Below are positions 27,817 through 38,138 of a DNA stretch of 64,000 bases, piece by piece. Each line of letters opens with the position of its first letter. Positions within the stretch are counted from its first letter, which is position 1. This stretch comes from Pleurocapsa sp. FMAR1. Its GTDB lineage: Bacteria; Cyanobacteriota; Cyanobacteriia; Cyanobacteriales; Xenococcaceae. Made by a program: the position numbers and the translations under genes. Location: assembly GCF_963665995.1 (NCBI RefSeq), contig NZ_OY762512.1:4030001-4094000 (forward strand). The letters are read 5' to 3'. The notes under the pieces are model-generated. The model saw nothing but the letters and a program-made list of their open reading frames with translations. It was not told the origin of the DNA and searched no databases.

Positions 27817-28596
27817 ATGAGTACGGCTTTAGTTACTGGAGCATCTTCGGGAATTGGTGAGTCATTTGCCAGGGAATTAGCAAGTTTAAATACAGACTTA
27901 ATTTTGGTCGCGCGATCGCAAGATAAATTAGAACAGTTAGCTCAAGAATTAAGCAGTAAATATCAGGTAAAAACTGAAGTTATAGTCAAAGATTTGACAG
28001 AGCCAGCAGCAGGACAGGCAATATTTGACCAGGTTCAAGCTCAAGGTTTGACGGTCGATCTGTTGATTAACAATGCGGGATTTGGCGATTATGGAACGTT
28101 TTGCGATCGCCCTTTAAGCAAACAGTTAGCCATGATTCAACTTAATATGACTGTATTAGTTGAATTAACAGGCTTGTTTTTACCCTTGATGCAGCAGCGT
28201 GGTAGTGGGGGAATTATCAATATTTCTTCAATCGCTGGTTTTCAACCGCTGCCCTATATGTCAGTATATGCTGCAACAAAAGCTTTTGTCCTCAACTTTA
28301 GCGAAGCACTCTGGGCGGAAAATAAAGACACGGGAGTTAATATTTTGGCGGTATGTCCTGGTCCAACTGAATCAGGATTTTGGCAAAGAGCAGACTTTCC
28401 CGATAATTTTCCAGGAACAAGTTCTAGCATCATGAGCGAGAGTGAAACAGTAGTAAAAGAAGCTCTCAAGGCAATGAAGAAAAAAGAATCTACTATTGTT
28501 ACAGGTGGTATTGCTAATCAGCTTTTAGTTAATGTTCCTCGATTTGTCCCTAGAGACTTTTTAGTTAGTGCTGTAGAAAAACAGTTTAAGAAATAA
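27817..28596 (+). CDS. Short-chain dehydrogenase/reductase
   Basis: A classical SDR of 259 residues: TGASSGIG (7-14) for NAD(P) binding, NNAGFGDYG, INISSIAG with the catalytic serine, and a YAATK active site. It should reduce or oxidise a carbonyl/alcohol; the substrate is unknown. Similar DltE-like SDRs are frequent in bacteria. It follows the GNAT gene after 94 bp on the same strand and precedes a palindromic repeat. Confidence 0.87.
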   Translation: MSTALVTGASSGIGESFARELASLNTDLILVARSQDKLEQLAQELSSKYQVKTEVIVKDLTEPAAGQAIFDQVQAQGLTVDLLINNAGFGDYGTFCDRPLSKQLAMIQLNMTVLVELTGLFLPLMQQRGSGGIINISSIAGFQPLPYMSVYAATKAFVLNFSEALWAENKDTGVNILAVCPGPTESGFWQRADFPDNFPGTSSSIMSESETVVKEALKAMKKKESTIVTGGIANQLLVNVPRFVPRDFLVSAVEKQFKK

Positions 28597-28640
28597 CTTA
28601 CAGCAGTTGAAGCAAATGTTAAGACACATAAACCTTGTAA

Positions 28641-28660
28641 GGGCGAACGGCCGTTCGCCC
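28641..28660. repeat. Palindromic repeat GGGCGAACGG/CCGTTCGCCC
   Basis: A perfect 20-bp palindrome lies 45 bp after the SDR stop. A nearly identical copy (GGGGCGAACAGCCGTTCGCC plus two C) lies at 50213-50234 inside a broken helicase gene. It could end SDR transcripts as a hairpin, though no T-run follows. Confidence 0.8.
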
Positions 28661-28826
28661 CTGCATTTAATCCTTCGACAAATTTATATTTAATTTCACC
28701 CACTTACTTAGCTTAAGAATCGTGAAACATGGCACAATTAAGAAATATTGAATTGATTAAATAAAAAGATTTTAGTGGCTACTTTTCCCATTAGCCAACG
28801 TAACCGCTTAATAAACAAGGATTGAT

Positions 28827-29900
28827 ATGACTGCAACACTACAAGTACCTGCTAAGACCCGTCGTCAGGTATTTCCCTTCACGGCTATTGTGGGACAAGA
28901 AGAGATGAAGTTAGCTCTTCTGCTCAACGTTATCGATCCTAAGATTGGGGGGGTTATGATTATGGGCGATCGCGGTACAGGCAAATCTACCACTATTCGC
29001 GCTTTGGCTGACCTGTTACCCGAAATTGAAGTAGTAGAAGGAGATCCTTTTAATAGCGATCCTCATGATGCAGACTTGATGAGCGATGAAGTTAAACAAA
29101 AAATAGACCAGCAAATACCAATTAATACCGTTAAGAAAAAGGTGCAGATGGTCGATCTTCCCCTTGGTGCAACCGAAGACCGAGTTTGTGGAACTATCGA
29201 TATTGAAAAAGCTTTGTCTGACGGGGTAAAGGCTTTTGAACCAGGATTGCTAGCTAAAGCTAATCGGGGCATTCTGTATGTAGATGAGGTGAACTTACTT
29301 GACGATCATCTTGTAGACGTGCTGCTTGATTCGGCTGCTGGTGGTTGGAACACTGTAGAAAGGGAAGGCATTTCGATTCGCCACCCTGCCCAGTTTGTGA
29401 TGGTGGGTTCGGGCAACCCCGAAGAAGGAGAACTTCGCCCTCAATTATTAGATCGCTTTGGGATGCACGCGGAGATTCGCACTGTAAAAGAGCCAAATCT
29501 ACGGGTGCAGATTGTCGAACAAAGAGCCGAATTTGATGGTAATCCCAGTTCTTTTGGCGAGAAGTATGCTGAAGAACAAATTGCTTTGCAAAACAAGATT
29601 GTCAAGGCACAAGAGTTACTGCCTTCTGTAACAATTGATTACGATCTACGGGTGAAAATCTCCGAAATCTGTTCAGAGTTAGACGTAGATGGTTTGCGGG
29701 GAGATATAGTTACCAACCGTGCTGCTAAAGCGATCGCCGCTTTGGAAGAACGTACAGAAGTAACGGTTGATGATATTCGCCGCGTAATTGTTCTTTGTTT
29801 ACGCCATCGTCTACGCAAAGACCCACTAGAATCTATTGATTCGGGTTATAAAGTCCGAAAATCAGTGGCGCGTATTTTTGGGCTAGAACTAGAAGAATAA
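28827..29900 (+). CDS. chlI: Magnesium chelatase ATPase subunit I
   Basis: The 357-residue AAA+ subunit of magnesium chelatase, which with ChlD and ChlH inserts Mg2+ into protoporphyrin IX, the first dedicated step of chlorophyll synthesis. It shows [13 protein letters not shown], Walker [10 protein letters not shown] (47-55), Walker [12 protein letters not shown], and [19 protein letters not shown]. Its length is normal for the family. It has its own upstream gap and is followed by an ABC ATPase gene. Confidence 0.97.
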   Translation: MTATLQVPAKTRRQVFPFTAIVGQEEMKLALLLNVIDPKIGGVMIMGDRGTGKSTTIRALADLLPEIEVVEGDPFNSDPHDADLMSDEVKQKIDQQIPINTVKKKVQMVDLPLGATEDRVCGTIDIEKALSDGVKAFEPGLLAKANRGILYVDEVNLLDDHLVDVLLDSAAGGWNTVEREGISIRHPAQFVMVGSGNPEEGELRPQLLDRFGMHAEIRTVKEPNLRVQIVEQRAEFDGNPSSFGEKYAEEQIALQNKIVKAQELLPSVTIDYDLRVKISEICSELDVDGLRGDIVTNRAAKAIAALEERTEVTVDDIRRVIVLCLRHRLRKDPLESIDSGYKVRKSVARIFGLELEE

Positions 29901-29960
29901 GACTTAGTTAGGTACGGAAAATCCTAGATTTAAGTTTAAAATTTTTGAGAAGCAAAGCCA

Positions 29961-30785
29961 GTGACACTAACTACCGACAACCAAACAACAGCGCAACAAA
30001 ATCCTCAAGTCCCTTTAATTGAACTGCGAGGAGTCAGTAAATCCTTTGGTAACAAAGCAATTTTAGATCGGGTAAACCTGAAGATAGATCGAGCTGAAGC
30101 ACTGGTGATTATTGGTCCTTCAGGAACAGGAAAATCTACTATCTTGAGGATGATCGCTGGATTAATGCCCATCGACAAAGGGTCAATCTATATGAGTGGG
30201 CAAAAGCAAACAGGCTTAATAGAAGACCAAGAAAATTCCCTCGGCATAAGTATGGTGTTTCAACAGGATGCCCTATTTGACTCTTTAACCGTAGAAGAAA
30301 ATGTCGGCTTTTCTCTTTATCAACATTCCAACCTCAGTCGGCGCAAGATTAAAGATTTAGTTGATGCAAAGCTAGAAATGGTTGGTTTGGGAGGAACGAA
30401 TAAGAGTTTTCCGGCGGAGTTGTCTGGAGGGATGCGTAAGCGAGTTAGCTTTGCTCGGGCAATTATATTCAATCCAGAAAATCCTCAAAGCAGACCAGAA
30501 ATAATTTTATATGATGAACCAACCGCAGGTTTAGATCCAATTGCTTCTACCGTGATTGAAGATTTAGTGCGTGATTTACAGTGTACCGAAAGGGGTTGTG
30601 GTACATACATTATGGTTAGCCATCAACACAGTACCATTCGCCGTACTGCTGACCGGATTATCTTTTTATATGGAGGCAAAATTCAATGGACTGGAACGGT
30701 TGAAGAAATTGATACTACTGATAACCCTTTAGTAAAGCAGTTTTTCAGTGGTAGCGTTGAAGGTCCAATTCGTGTGGTTGATTAA
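29961..30785 (+). CDS. ABC transporter ATP-binding protein, MlaF/TGD3-like
   Basis: An ABC ATPase of 274 residues with Walker A GPSGTGKST (52-60), a Q-loop in MVFQQDALFDSLTV, signature LSGGMRKRVSFARAI, and Walker B IILYDEPTAGLDP. The sequence pattern and the MCE gene 28 bp downstream place it in the Mla/TGD lipid-transport type, which moves lipids between the envelope membranes. The start is a GTG at 29961. The membrane permease (MlaE/TGD1-like) is not next to it. Confidence 0.87.
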   Translation: MTLTTDNQTTAQQNPQVPLIELRGVSKSFGNKAILDRVNLKIDRAEALVIIGPSGTGKSTILRMIAGLMPIDKGSIYMSGQKQTGLIEDQENSLGISMVFQQDALFDSLTVEENVGFSLYQHSNLSRRKIKDLVDAKLEMVGLGGTNKSFPAELSGGMRKRVSFARAIIFNPENPQSRPEIILYDEPTAGLDPIASTVIEDLVRDLQCTERGCGTYIMVSHQHSTIRRTADRIIFLYGGKIQWTGTVEEIDTTDNPLVKQFFSGSVEGPIRVVD

Positions 30786-30813
30786 ACTAAAAAGCTTAAG
30801 GTGAGAGGAAAAT

Positions 30814-32073
30814 ATGCTGCGATCGCGCACTGTCAGAGAAGGTTCGGTGGGATTACTAATTATATTTAGTATTTTGGTGTTTGGAGGTATAGTCTTGTGG
30901 ATTCGAGGTGTTACCTTGGGGAATAAAAGCTACAAGATTACTGCTGATTTTCCTGATGTTAATGGCATTCAATTAGGAGACGGGGTCCGTTATCGAGGTT
31001 TAAAAGTTGGCAGAATTGACGAGATTAAGCCTAGTACCAATGGAGTTGATGTGGTAATTGAAATTGACTCCACGGATCTTTTAATTCCCAAAAATTCCAC
31101 AATTAAAGCCAGAAGTTCGGGTTTAATTGGAGATACCTTTGTTGATATTGTGCCTGAGTCTGACTTACCCAAAGAATCGGCTGATTTGAGTCCCGTTAGT
31201 TCTAACTGCGATTCATCTCAAATTATTTGTAATAATGCTCGTCTTCAAGGAGAAAAAGGCATTACCCTAGATGATTTATTGCCTTATACTTATCGCTTTA
31301 GCAAAGCTTATGGTCAACCAGAGTTTGTTGCCAAAGTGGACTCGGCGGTGGAAAACGCTGGCATAGCAGCAGCAGAAATTGGCAAGCTTACCAAAGAAGC
31401 TTCGGTTTTAGTTAATGATCTAAAGCAAGAAGTGGCTTCTGTGTCTGATGCCACTAAAACGATAACTGACGTGGCAAATAACACTTCTAATGAACTGGTG
31501 TCTACAGCCAAAACCTATCAGCAAACTGGTGAACAAATAAGCAGGTTAACCAACAATGTCGATGAGTTGATTACTCAAAACAAAACCAACCTGACCACTA
31601 CTCTAACTAGTGTTGAAACTACTAGCGATCGCCTGCAAGGTTTAGTTACCAAACTAGATAAAACCGTTGATACCGCCGATACAAAAAAATTAGCAGCTAA
31701 TTTATCAGAATTAACCGCAAATGCAGCGGTAGCTTCTAAGAACTTAAAAAACATCTCGACAACCTTTGGCAATGACGAAAGTTTAGTCAGCCTTCAACAA
31801 ACCCTAGACTCGGCTAGAGTTACCTTTGACAATGCCCAGAAAATTACCGCAGATCTCGAATCATTTACTGGAGATCCTGCCTTTTTAAAAAATGTTCGCG
31901 ATTTGGTTAATGGTTTAAGTAATTTGGTTTCTACTACCGACCAACTAGACCAACAGGTTCAAACTAGTAATGCAATTAAACCAATGTCTGAAGCATTATT
32001 TGTTTCTCCTAAGACGGCGAAAACAGAAAAAAACAGCAAATTGCCAAACATAGGCAATCAGCAATCTCCCTAG
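30814..32073 (+). CDS. MCE-family lipid-transport protein, MlaD/TGD2-like
   Basis: A protein of 419 residues. One N-terminal membrane helix (about 10-30), an MCE domain (about 38-118, with GDGVRYRGLKVGRI and GLIGDTFVDIVPES), then a long helical region rich in N, T and S. MCE proteins form hexameric rings that carry lipids across the periplasm. The pair with the preceding ATPase is typical, and TGD2 in plastids has the same layout. Confidence 0.87.
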   Translation: MLRSRTVREGSVGLLIIFSILVFGGIVLWIRGVTLGNKSYKITADFPDVNGIQLGDGVRYRGLKVGRIDEIKPSTNGVDVVIEIDSTDLLIPKNSTIKARSSGLIGDTFVDIVPESDLPKESADLSPVSSNCDSSQIICNNARLQGEKGITLDDLLPYTYRFSKAYGQPEFVAKVDSAVENAGIAAAEIGKLTKEASVLVNDLKQEVASVSDATKTITDVANNTSNELVSTAKTYQQTGEQISRLTNNVDELITQNKTNLTTTLTSVETTSDRLQGLVTKLDKTVDTADTKKLAANLSELTANAAVASKNLKNISTTFGNDESLVSLQQTLDSARVTFDNAQKITADLESFTGDPAFLKNVRDLVNGLSNLVSTTDQLDQQVQTSNAIKPMSEALFVSPKTAKTEKNSKLPNIGNQQSP

Positions 32074-32158
32074 TATTCAACAATTTGATTATCAACCTAA
32101 CTAAGTTTACTTGGTAAGCTAAATAATAACCATATAAAAAGCGATCGCATTAAAGCAA

Positions 32159-32350
32159 ATGATGATATTACCTGGGGCAACTGTAACAATTACTAATTCT
32201 GATGACACCTACTATAAATTTCAAGGCTTAGTACAGCGTATAGACGATGGTAGAGTTGCGGTATTGTTTGAAGGAGGCAACTGGGATAAGCTAGTAACCT
32301 TTAATCTATCTGAGCTTGAAGCCGTAGATTTAACCAAGAAGAAGAAATAA
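32159..32350 (+). CDS. ndhS: NAD(P)H-quinone oxidoreductase subunit S
   Basis: A small SH3-like protein of 63 residues that matches cyanobacterial NdhS, with [18 protein letters not shown] and [12 protein letters not shown]. NdhS sits on the peripheral arm of NDH-1 and forms the ferredoxin-docking site for cyclic electron flow. Length is normal for the cyanobacterial protein, which lacks the plant extension. It stands between unrelated genes. Confidence 0.9.
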   Translation: MMILPGATVTITNSDDTYYKFQGLVQRIDDGRVAVLFEGGNWDKLVTFNLSELEAVDLTKKKK

Positions 32351-32402
32351 CGTTATCATATCGGGGATAAAAACCTAATTCCTTATCCCTCATTCTTTAA
32401 AA

Positions 32403-33068
32403 ATGCGTCTTCCCCTACCTCAATTTACGGTTGACGATCGCAACCCCAAACATATTGGGGAGGTGATTGAAACCTCTACAACTGGATATTTAGCTCAGTG
32501 TCTTGAACCTGAAGACTTAAAATTTCCTGTAATGCCTCCTTTTGGTAGCTGGATTAAATCTTTTGATGAAGAATCTGGTAACAAAATTTTGTCCGTGGTT
32601 ACTTATGTCACCACTAGTCCCATTGATTCTGTTCATCGCGCTAGAGCATTGGGCTTATCTTTAGAAGAGTTGCGAGAACAGCAGCCACAAATATTCGCCA
32701 TGCTCAAAACCGAGTTTAAAGCAGCAATTGTCGGTTTTGAAACACCCGCGAACGTTAATGGTAATAAAGCGAAATTAGGTCAAGTATATCAATATTTACC
32801 TCCTCGTCCACCTCAAATTCATCAATCTGTTTATCACTGTGATGCAGAAGAAATAATTCACTTCACCGAAAAACTAGACTTCCTCAGAACCCTTTTACAG
32901 GCTAAGGATATACCCGTAGAATCTTTAGTTGCAGCATCTGTACGAGATATTTATCGTCAGCGAAAAGCAAATCGCGATTGGTTAGTTAATGTCGGTCGTA
33001 CTCTCAGCACACTTTTAAAAGATGATTATGATCGTCTACGCTATATTTTGAGTCAGATTCATTGGTAA
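32403..33068 (+). CDS. HAS-barrel-like conserved cyanobacterial protein
   Basis: A soluble protein of 221 residues. The first part (about 15-75: HIGEVIETSTTGYLAQC, PPFGSWIK) resembles the HAS-barrel fold found at the start of HerA-type ATPases, but there is no ATPase domain. The rest is helical, with a YRQRKANRDWL segment. It follows ndhS by 52 bp on the same strand. Function is unknown. Confidence 0.65.
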   Translation: MRLPLPQFTVDDRNPKHIGEVIETSTTGYLAQCLEPEDLKFPVMPPFGSWIKSFDEESGNKILSVVTYVTTSPIDSVHRARALGLSLEELREQQPQIFAMLKTEFKAAIVGFETPANVNGNKAKLGQVYQYLPPRPPQIHQSVYHCDAEEIIHFTEKLDFLRTLLQAKDIPVESLVAASVRDIYRQRKANRDWLVNVGRTLSTLLKDDYDRLRYILSQIHW

Positions 33069-33403
33069 GCATTAATCATTGGCTTTGCTGATTTAACGTA
33101 TAAGACAGTTAATACCCAATCCGGTTATCAACACGGTGATTGGACAAGGGTCGGAAAACATGCGGGCAAGCCCTTTGTCCGCGTCCCTCACCGTCAATAA
33201 GTCGATTGGGTATGCGCCCTAGACGGGCGCACCCCTCGACTTCAAAACATACTTTAAATATAAGTTGGCAAACAGGCTTTTTCCCTCCTGACCTCTTTCG
33301 AGACCCCCTCGCATGGTTCGACACCCGCTAGCATTCCCTTGAACTTCGGGTGTGGAACAAGGCTCTTGGACAGAGAAGGCGCCAAGAAGCTAAAAGCTCT
33401 AAA
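33069..33403. other. GC-rich intergenic repeat region
   Basis: No gene is seen. The gap contains a hairpin GCGCCC-TAGAC-GGGCGC near 33212, the dispersed repeat at 33244, and a short GACCTC piece. A TAATACCCAATCCGG sequence near 33112 resembles TACCAAATCCGATT near 38211. Confidence 0.5.
33244..33275 (+). repeat. Dispersed repeat, copy B
   Basis: It matches 211-242 closely (ACTTTAAATATAAGTTGGCA against ACTTTAAATATGAGTTGGCA) and is again followed by TGACCTC. The two copies are 33 kb apart. Confidence 0.6.
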
Positions 33404-35098
33404 CTATCCAATTGCCTGAGAACTAACAGGGTAATTTTCAAAGTCGGCAATATGTTCATCGACATAATCAACCGCTTGTTTTAAGGCAATAGTGCGATCG
33501 CCTATAAAATTTTTACTGGGTATTTTTACAATTACACCCAACTTTCTTAAGCGTTCTTCGGCTTGATTTTGCAAACCAACTAAGAATACCTGACAATCTT
33601 TTTCTAATGCTTCGGTTATGGCATTTTCCAAAGCTAAGGCAGAAGTCACACCCAAAAATGGTACTTCCGACATATCTAAAACCAATGCCTGATAGTCATC
33701 AATCAAATTATGTTGGCGAGAGATGGCTTTGGCTACCCCAAAAATCATCGGACCACTTAGATAAAATAAGAGTACGCGACCATTGGCTCTTTCTAATAAC
33801 TGTTTTTCTTCATCGTTGAGTACAATTTCTTCATCGTCATAAGTAATAGCTTTGACTTTTTCGGCTCGCAAATTAGACAGACGTTCGATAGTCAGAATAT
33901 TAGCTACAAATACACCCACACCAACAGCCACCATCAAGTCTACAAAAACAGTGAGAATAATTACCCCATACATGATTAAGGCTGCCTTGGGAGAAATTTT
34001 GTGAGCGCGCTTGAGGAAACCCCAATCCACAATATCAAAACCTACTTTAAAAGCTATTCCTGCTAAAACTGCATTAGGAATACCTGTTAAATATTGACTT
34101 AAACCTAAAACAACTACGAGTAAAATCAAGGCACGAGTTATGCCAGATAAGGCAGTCCGACCACCAGCTTGGATATTAACTACTGTCCCCATGGTTGCCC
34201 CAGCACCAGCAATACCACCGAATAAACCAGAAACCAAGTTACCAATACCTTGACCAATTAATTCTTTGTTAGAGTTGTGTTCGGTACGAGTTAGACTGTC
34301 AGCCACCAAAGAAGTTAGCAAAGCATCAATACAGCCCAACATTCCCAAAACTAAACTGTTAACCAAAATTGTTTGCAGTTGAGCTGTCTCAAAGGTAGGA
34401 ATCTGTAACTTAGGTAAGCCAACTGAAATTTTACCAATAGTGTGAATATCAGCGTTACCAAAGAAAAGAATGGCGATTATACTGCCCAAAATTAATGCCA
34501 GTAACTGAGGAGGCATAAATTTCTTGAGCTTGGACGGATAAAAGAATAAAATCCCTAGAGTTAAGGCAGCCAGCAAAGTTTCTAAAGGATTGATATTTGC
34601 AAACAGGGTCGGTAAATTTTGCACTGTCCCTAAAGCACCGCCCTTAGGACTAGCTTGCCCCAAAAATGGCGCAGTCTGCAAAATAATCAGAATTACCCCA
34701 ATACCCGACATAAAGCCAGATATCACCGTGTAGGGCATCAGGGTAATGTATCTGCCTAATTTAAAAAATCCAAAGATAATTTGAAAAATGCCAGCCAACA
34801 TGACGACTGTAAATGCCATTGCCAAACCGTTTTCGGGATCGGCAGCCGTTAGAGTGGCAATTACGGCAGTCATCACCACTGTCATCGGACCAGTTGGCTC
34901 AGAGATAAGGCTGGGAGTTCCACCAAACAAAGCTGCAAAGAAGCCAATTAAAATTGCGCCCCAAAGCCCAGCAGAAGCTCCCGCACCAGAAGCAACACCA
35001 AAGGTCAGAGCCATTGGTAAGGCAATTACCGCAGCGGTAACACCACCGAAAATATCGCCCTTGACGTTTTTCAAGTCAATTGTGTTGGTAATTGGCAT
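33404..35098 (-). CDS. bicA: SulP-family bicarbonate transporter BicA
   Basis: A 564-residue SulP transporter. The N terminus (GDIFGGVTAAVIALPMALTF) and the SEPTGPMTVVMTAVIA segment match cyanobacterial BicA, the low-affinity, high-flux sodium-dependent bicarbonate importer of the carbon-concentrating mechanism. About 12-14 membrane segments are followed by a C-terminal STAS domain (about 440-545, with LSGPMIFGVAKAI). Other SulP transporters carry sulfate, but the similarity to BicA is high throughout. Confidence 0.9.
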   Translation of the reverse strand: MPITNTIDLKNVKGDIFGGVTAAVIALPMALTFGVASGAGASAGLWGAILIGFFAALFGGTPSLISEPTGPMTVVMTAVIATLTAADPENGLAMAFTVVMLAGIFQIIFGFFKLGRYITLMPYTVISGFMSGIGVILIILQTAPFLGQASPKGGALGTVQNLPTLFANINPLETLLAALTLGILFFYPSKLKKFMPPQLLALILGSIIAILFFGNADIHTIGKISVGLPKLQIPTFETAQLQTILVNSLVLGMLGCIDALLTSLVADSLTRTEHNSNKELIGQGIGNLVSGLFGGIAGAGATMGTVVNIQAGGRTALSGITRALILLVVVLGLSQYLTGIPNAVLAGIAFKVGFDIVDWGFLKRAHKISPKAALIMYGVIILTVFVDLMVAVGVGVFVANILTIERLSNLRAEKVKAITYDDEEIVLNDEEKQLLERANGRVLLFYLSGPMIFGVAKAISRQHNLIDDYQALVLDMSEVPFLGVTSALALENAITEALEKDCQVFLVGLQNQAEERLRKLGVIVKIPSKNFIGDRTIALKQAVDYVDEHIADFENYPVSSQAIG

Positions 35099-35794
35099 GG
35101 TAATAATTTAAAATATTATGTTGGTAATTTTTACTATGTTCTAAGTTATTAATTATTGACAAAATAGTTTTGTATATGGTAATACCAAATAATTAATTAA
35201 AAACTATTGTTATTATTTTTTCAATTGACTTAAATCTATAGAAGACCATACCTTAATGAAATTTTAAAAGCAATCTTTACTGCTTGATTTTTTAAAATCT
35301 GCAAACTAAGGAAAGGTTATCAATCGACTATTCTTTAATAATTTAGATTAATAATAAGACAATCTCTCAACTTTTAGACAAAACGAGAGTTGCTATGTGT
35401 CTTAACAGGTTTTAATCATCCTCAAAAAGAATAAATAGATCTTGTTGACTAGTTCGTTTGTCAGTCATAGTCACGGTAGAACCTACATTTTGTATTGAGT
35501 TTAGTACGGCGATCGCATTGCTTTAGCTTCTTGATTTGATTCAGGAATGGGGAATTGATTAACCATTGACATAATTTGTGGAACATCAATATATAAACAG
35601 CCTAGGTTGCTATTAGAGGCTCGTTGAGTTACCGTTTGGTGATTAATTTTGATTTCGGTAGAGGTAAAGGATAGATATTTTTCTAAAGATAATTTTAAAG
35701 AAATAGAATGAGAATTCTCGCTCTCTAATCTTTGATAGAGAGTCAGGTTAGTTCACAAACGCTAAGATAAACAAAAAAAAGCGTTGAGTAACCC
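35099..35794. other. Intergenic region between bicA and phrA
   Basis: The 5' half is AT-rich and should hold the bicA promoter. Between about 35499 and 35757 a frame on the - strand stays open for roughly 85 codons, but it lacks an upstream start and no family is recognised. No hairpin or repeat of note is seen. Confidence 0.4.
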
Positions 35795-37225
35795 ATGTCT
35801 GATTTAATACTCTTTTGGCATCGTCGTGATTTACGAATTTCTGATAACCTTGGATTAGCAGCAGCAACAAAGCAAACTGCAAAAATAGTCGGTTTATTTT
35901 GTCTAGACTCTAATATTCTCGATCGCGATGATATTGCCCCCGCCAGAGTCACCTATATGATTGGCTGCTTACAGGAGTTGGAGCAAAATTATCAGCAGCT
36001 TGGTAGTCAATTAATCATTGTGCAAGGAAAACCTCAAAAAGCTATTGCTCAGATAGCGATCGCACTTAAGGCAAAGGCAGTATTTTGGAACTTAGATGTT
36101 GAACCTTATGCAAAAGAGCGCGATCGTACTGTAACCGATGCGCTCAAAGAAAAAGGTATCGAGACTAAAAACTTTTGGGATCAGCTACTTCATGCCCCAG
36201 GCGATGTGCTAACTAAATCTTCTAGTGAACCCTATAAAGTTTATACCCCTTTTTGGCGTAGCTGGAATCAAGAGGACAAACAAAAAACGACCAAAGAAAT
36301 TAAGCAGCTATCGGGTTTAACTAAAGCTGAATTAGAAACAGCCAACCAGGCTGGCGCGATCGCCCTACCTACTGCCCAAGATTTGGGCTACGTGTGGGAA
36401 AATCCTTTAATGCTTGAGCCAGGAGAAACCGCAGCAATAGAGAAGCTAGAAGAATTTTGCGATCGCGCTATCTACTGTTATGAAGAAGAGCGTAATTTTC
36501 CTTATGTGGATGGTACATCTAACCTCAGTGCAGCCTTAAAGTTTGGCGCAGTAAGCATTCGCAGCGTATGGCAAGCAACTTTAGATATGTTAGCTAACTG
36601 TCGCAGCGAAGAAGCCAAAAACGGCGTAGTTACCTGGCAAAAAGAACTAGCCTGGCGAGAATTTTATCAGCACTGTATGTTTTTCTTTCCTGAATTAGCC
36701 AAGGGCTCATATCGCGATGAATTTAAAGACTTTCCTTGGGAAAACGACGAAACCAAATTTCAGGCATGGTGTGAGGGAAAAACGGGTTATCCCATCGTCG
36801 ATGCGGCTATGCGACAGCTAAACGAAACTGGCTGGATGCATAATCGTTGTCGGATGATTGTTGCCAGCTTTCTAACTAAAGATCTAATTATTGACTGGCG
36901 TTGGGGCGAAAAATATTTTATGCAGAAGCTATTCGATGGTGATTTATCATCTAATAATGGTGGTTGGCAGTGGAGTGCCTCTAGCGGGATGGATCCTAAA
37001 CCGCTACGCATCTTTAATCCTGCTTCTCAAGCAGCTAAATTTGACCAAGATGGGGAATACATCCGTCAATGGCTGCCCGAAATAAGCTCAATGGAAACAG
37101 AGTATTTGGTAACGGGTAAAATACCTGAGTTAGAAAGAGCCAGTTACGATTATCCTCAACCCATTGTCGATCATAAAGTTCAGCAACGACAGTTCAAGGC
37201 ACTGTATAAACAACAAAAGGGCTAA
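35795..37225 (+). CDS. phrA: Deoxyribodipyrimidine photolyase
   Basis: A class I CPD photolyase of 476 residues. It repairs UV-induced cyclobutane dimers with blue light. The N-terminal antenna domain starts LILFWHRRDLRISDN; the FAD domain shows EERNFPYVDGTSNLSAALKFG, WQKELAWREFYQH, TGYPIVDAAMRQLNETGWMH and the NNGGWQWSASSG FAD/DNA-binding segment. Length is usual. It converges with a SucD-like gene. Confidence 0.93.
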   Translation: MSDLILFWHRRDLRISDNLGLAAATKQTAKIVGLFCLDSNILDRDDIAPARVTYMIGCLQELEQNYQQLGSQLIIVQGKPQKAIAQIAIALKAKAVFWNLDVEPYAKERDRTVTDALKEKGIETKNFWDQLLHAPGDVLTKSSSEPYKVYTPFWRSWNQEDKQKTTKEIKQLSGLTKAELETANQAGAIALPTAQDLGYVWENPLMLEPGETAAIEKLEEFCDRAIYCYEEERNFPYVDGTSNLSAALKFGAVSIRSVWQATLDMLANCRSEEAKNGVVTWQKELAWREFYQHCMFFFPELAKGSYRDEFKDFPWENDETKFQAWCEGKTGYPIVDAAMRQLNETGWMHNRCRMIVASFLTKDLIIDWRWGEKYFMQKLFDGDLSSNNGGWQWSASSGMDPKPLRIFNPASQAAKFDQDGEYIRQWLPEISSMETEYLVTGKIPELERASYDYPQPIVDHKVQQRQFKALYKQQKG

Positions 37226-37241
37226 ACTAGAACCGACTTAG

Positions 37242-38138
37242 TTAGGTAGTAGTAGATAATGCCTTTTGAATAATTGCTGGAATTTCACTGGGTTTTCTAG
37301 CTATTTTGATACCAGCTTTTTTGAGCTTGCTAATCTTTTGGCGATCGCGATTGACAGCAGGAATAGAGCTAGATAAATTATTGCTAATAATTGTCACTGC
37401 ATCACGAAACACCTTTTCTTGAGGTGCTTTTAATCCTGCAACGTAAACAATGATTGGTTTATCGTCGCCATTATTTTTACAGTAGGTAGTAATTTCTTCG
37501 GCTTGATTAATACTTTGACAAATAGAAACGATCGCTTTGGTGTTTGAGTTTGACTGCAAAATTGCTAGCCACTGAGGCAGACTAGAGCCGACAATTCGAT
37601 CCTCCCCTAAACTGACAACTATGGACTGTCCCATATTTGCCTGATTTAATTCTGCTGCTACCTCATAGGACAGGTGCTGGCTGGTGGTGAGCAACCCCAC
37701 TTCTCCAGGGCGATAAAACTGAGGCTCTAACTTACCTAACCAACTTTGCTGTGGAATCACAACTCCATGACTACCAGGACCTAAAACTAGCACGTCCTTA
37801 GCTTGAGCATATTTTAGAAGCTCAATCGTATCTAAAGGAGGAACATTTGCAGTAAAAATAATAATTTTCTTAATTCCCGCAGCGATCGCTTCTTTTGCTG
37901 CATCAAGTACTTGAAAGGGATCTACAAAAATTAGGCTAATATCAATTTGCTTAACTTGGTTTAGTACCTGTTCTACCAAATCAAAAACGGGAATATCATC
38001 AACTTCACTGCCTCCATTACCAGGACTAATTCCCGCTACAATTTCAGTGCCAGAGGCTTTCATTTGCACTGCATAAACAGCAGCCTGAGACTCTGTAATT
38101 CCTTGGACAATTACCTTTTTGGGTGAAAACCAGTTCAT
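37242..38138 (-). CDS. SucD-like protein lacking the catalytic histidine
   Basis: A protein of 298 residues that follows the succinyl-CoA synthetase alpha subunit from end to end. Key sites are changed: the phospho-histidine motif GHAGA is replaced by a segment RDAVT after VAGLKAPQEKVF, GPNCPG has become GPGSHG, and the CoA loop GFTG reads GITE. It therefore probably cannot carry out the normal phospho-transfer. The SucC-like gene lies 297 bp upstream on the same strand. It may be a divergent enzyme or a regulatory protein. Confidence 0.8.
   Translation of the reverse strand: MNWFSPKKVIVQGITESQAAVYAVQMKASGTEIVAGISPGNGGSEVDDIPVFDLVEQVLNQVKQIDISLIFVDPFQVLDAAKEAIAAGIKKIIIFTANVPPLDTIELLKYAQAKDVLVLGPGSHGVVIPQQSWLGKLEPQFYRPGEVGLLTTSQHLSYEVAAELNQANMGQSIVVSLGEDRIVGSSLPQWLAILQSNSNTKAIVSICQSINQAEEITTYCKNNGDDKPIIVYVAGLKAPQEKVFRDAVTIISNNLSSSIPAVNRDRQKISKLKKAGIKIARKPSEIPAIIQKALSTTT

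Noticed and set aside
33300-33360. T-loop-like GGTTCGACACCC sequence suggesting a tRNA
   Set aside because: No acceptor, D or anticodon stem can be drawn around it.
35499-35757. Open frame of about 85 codons on the - strand upstream of phrA
   Set aside because: It has no start codon before its middle, no recognisable family and no conserved motif; probably a chance frame or a very old remnant.
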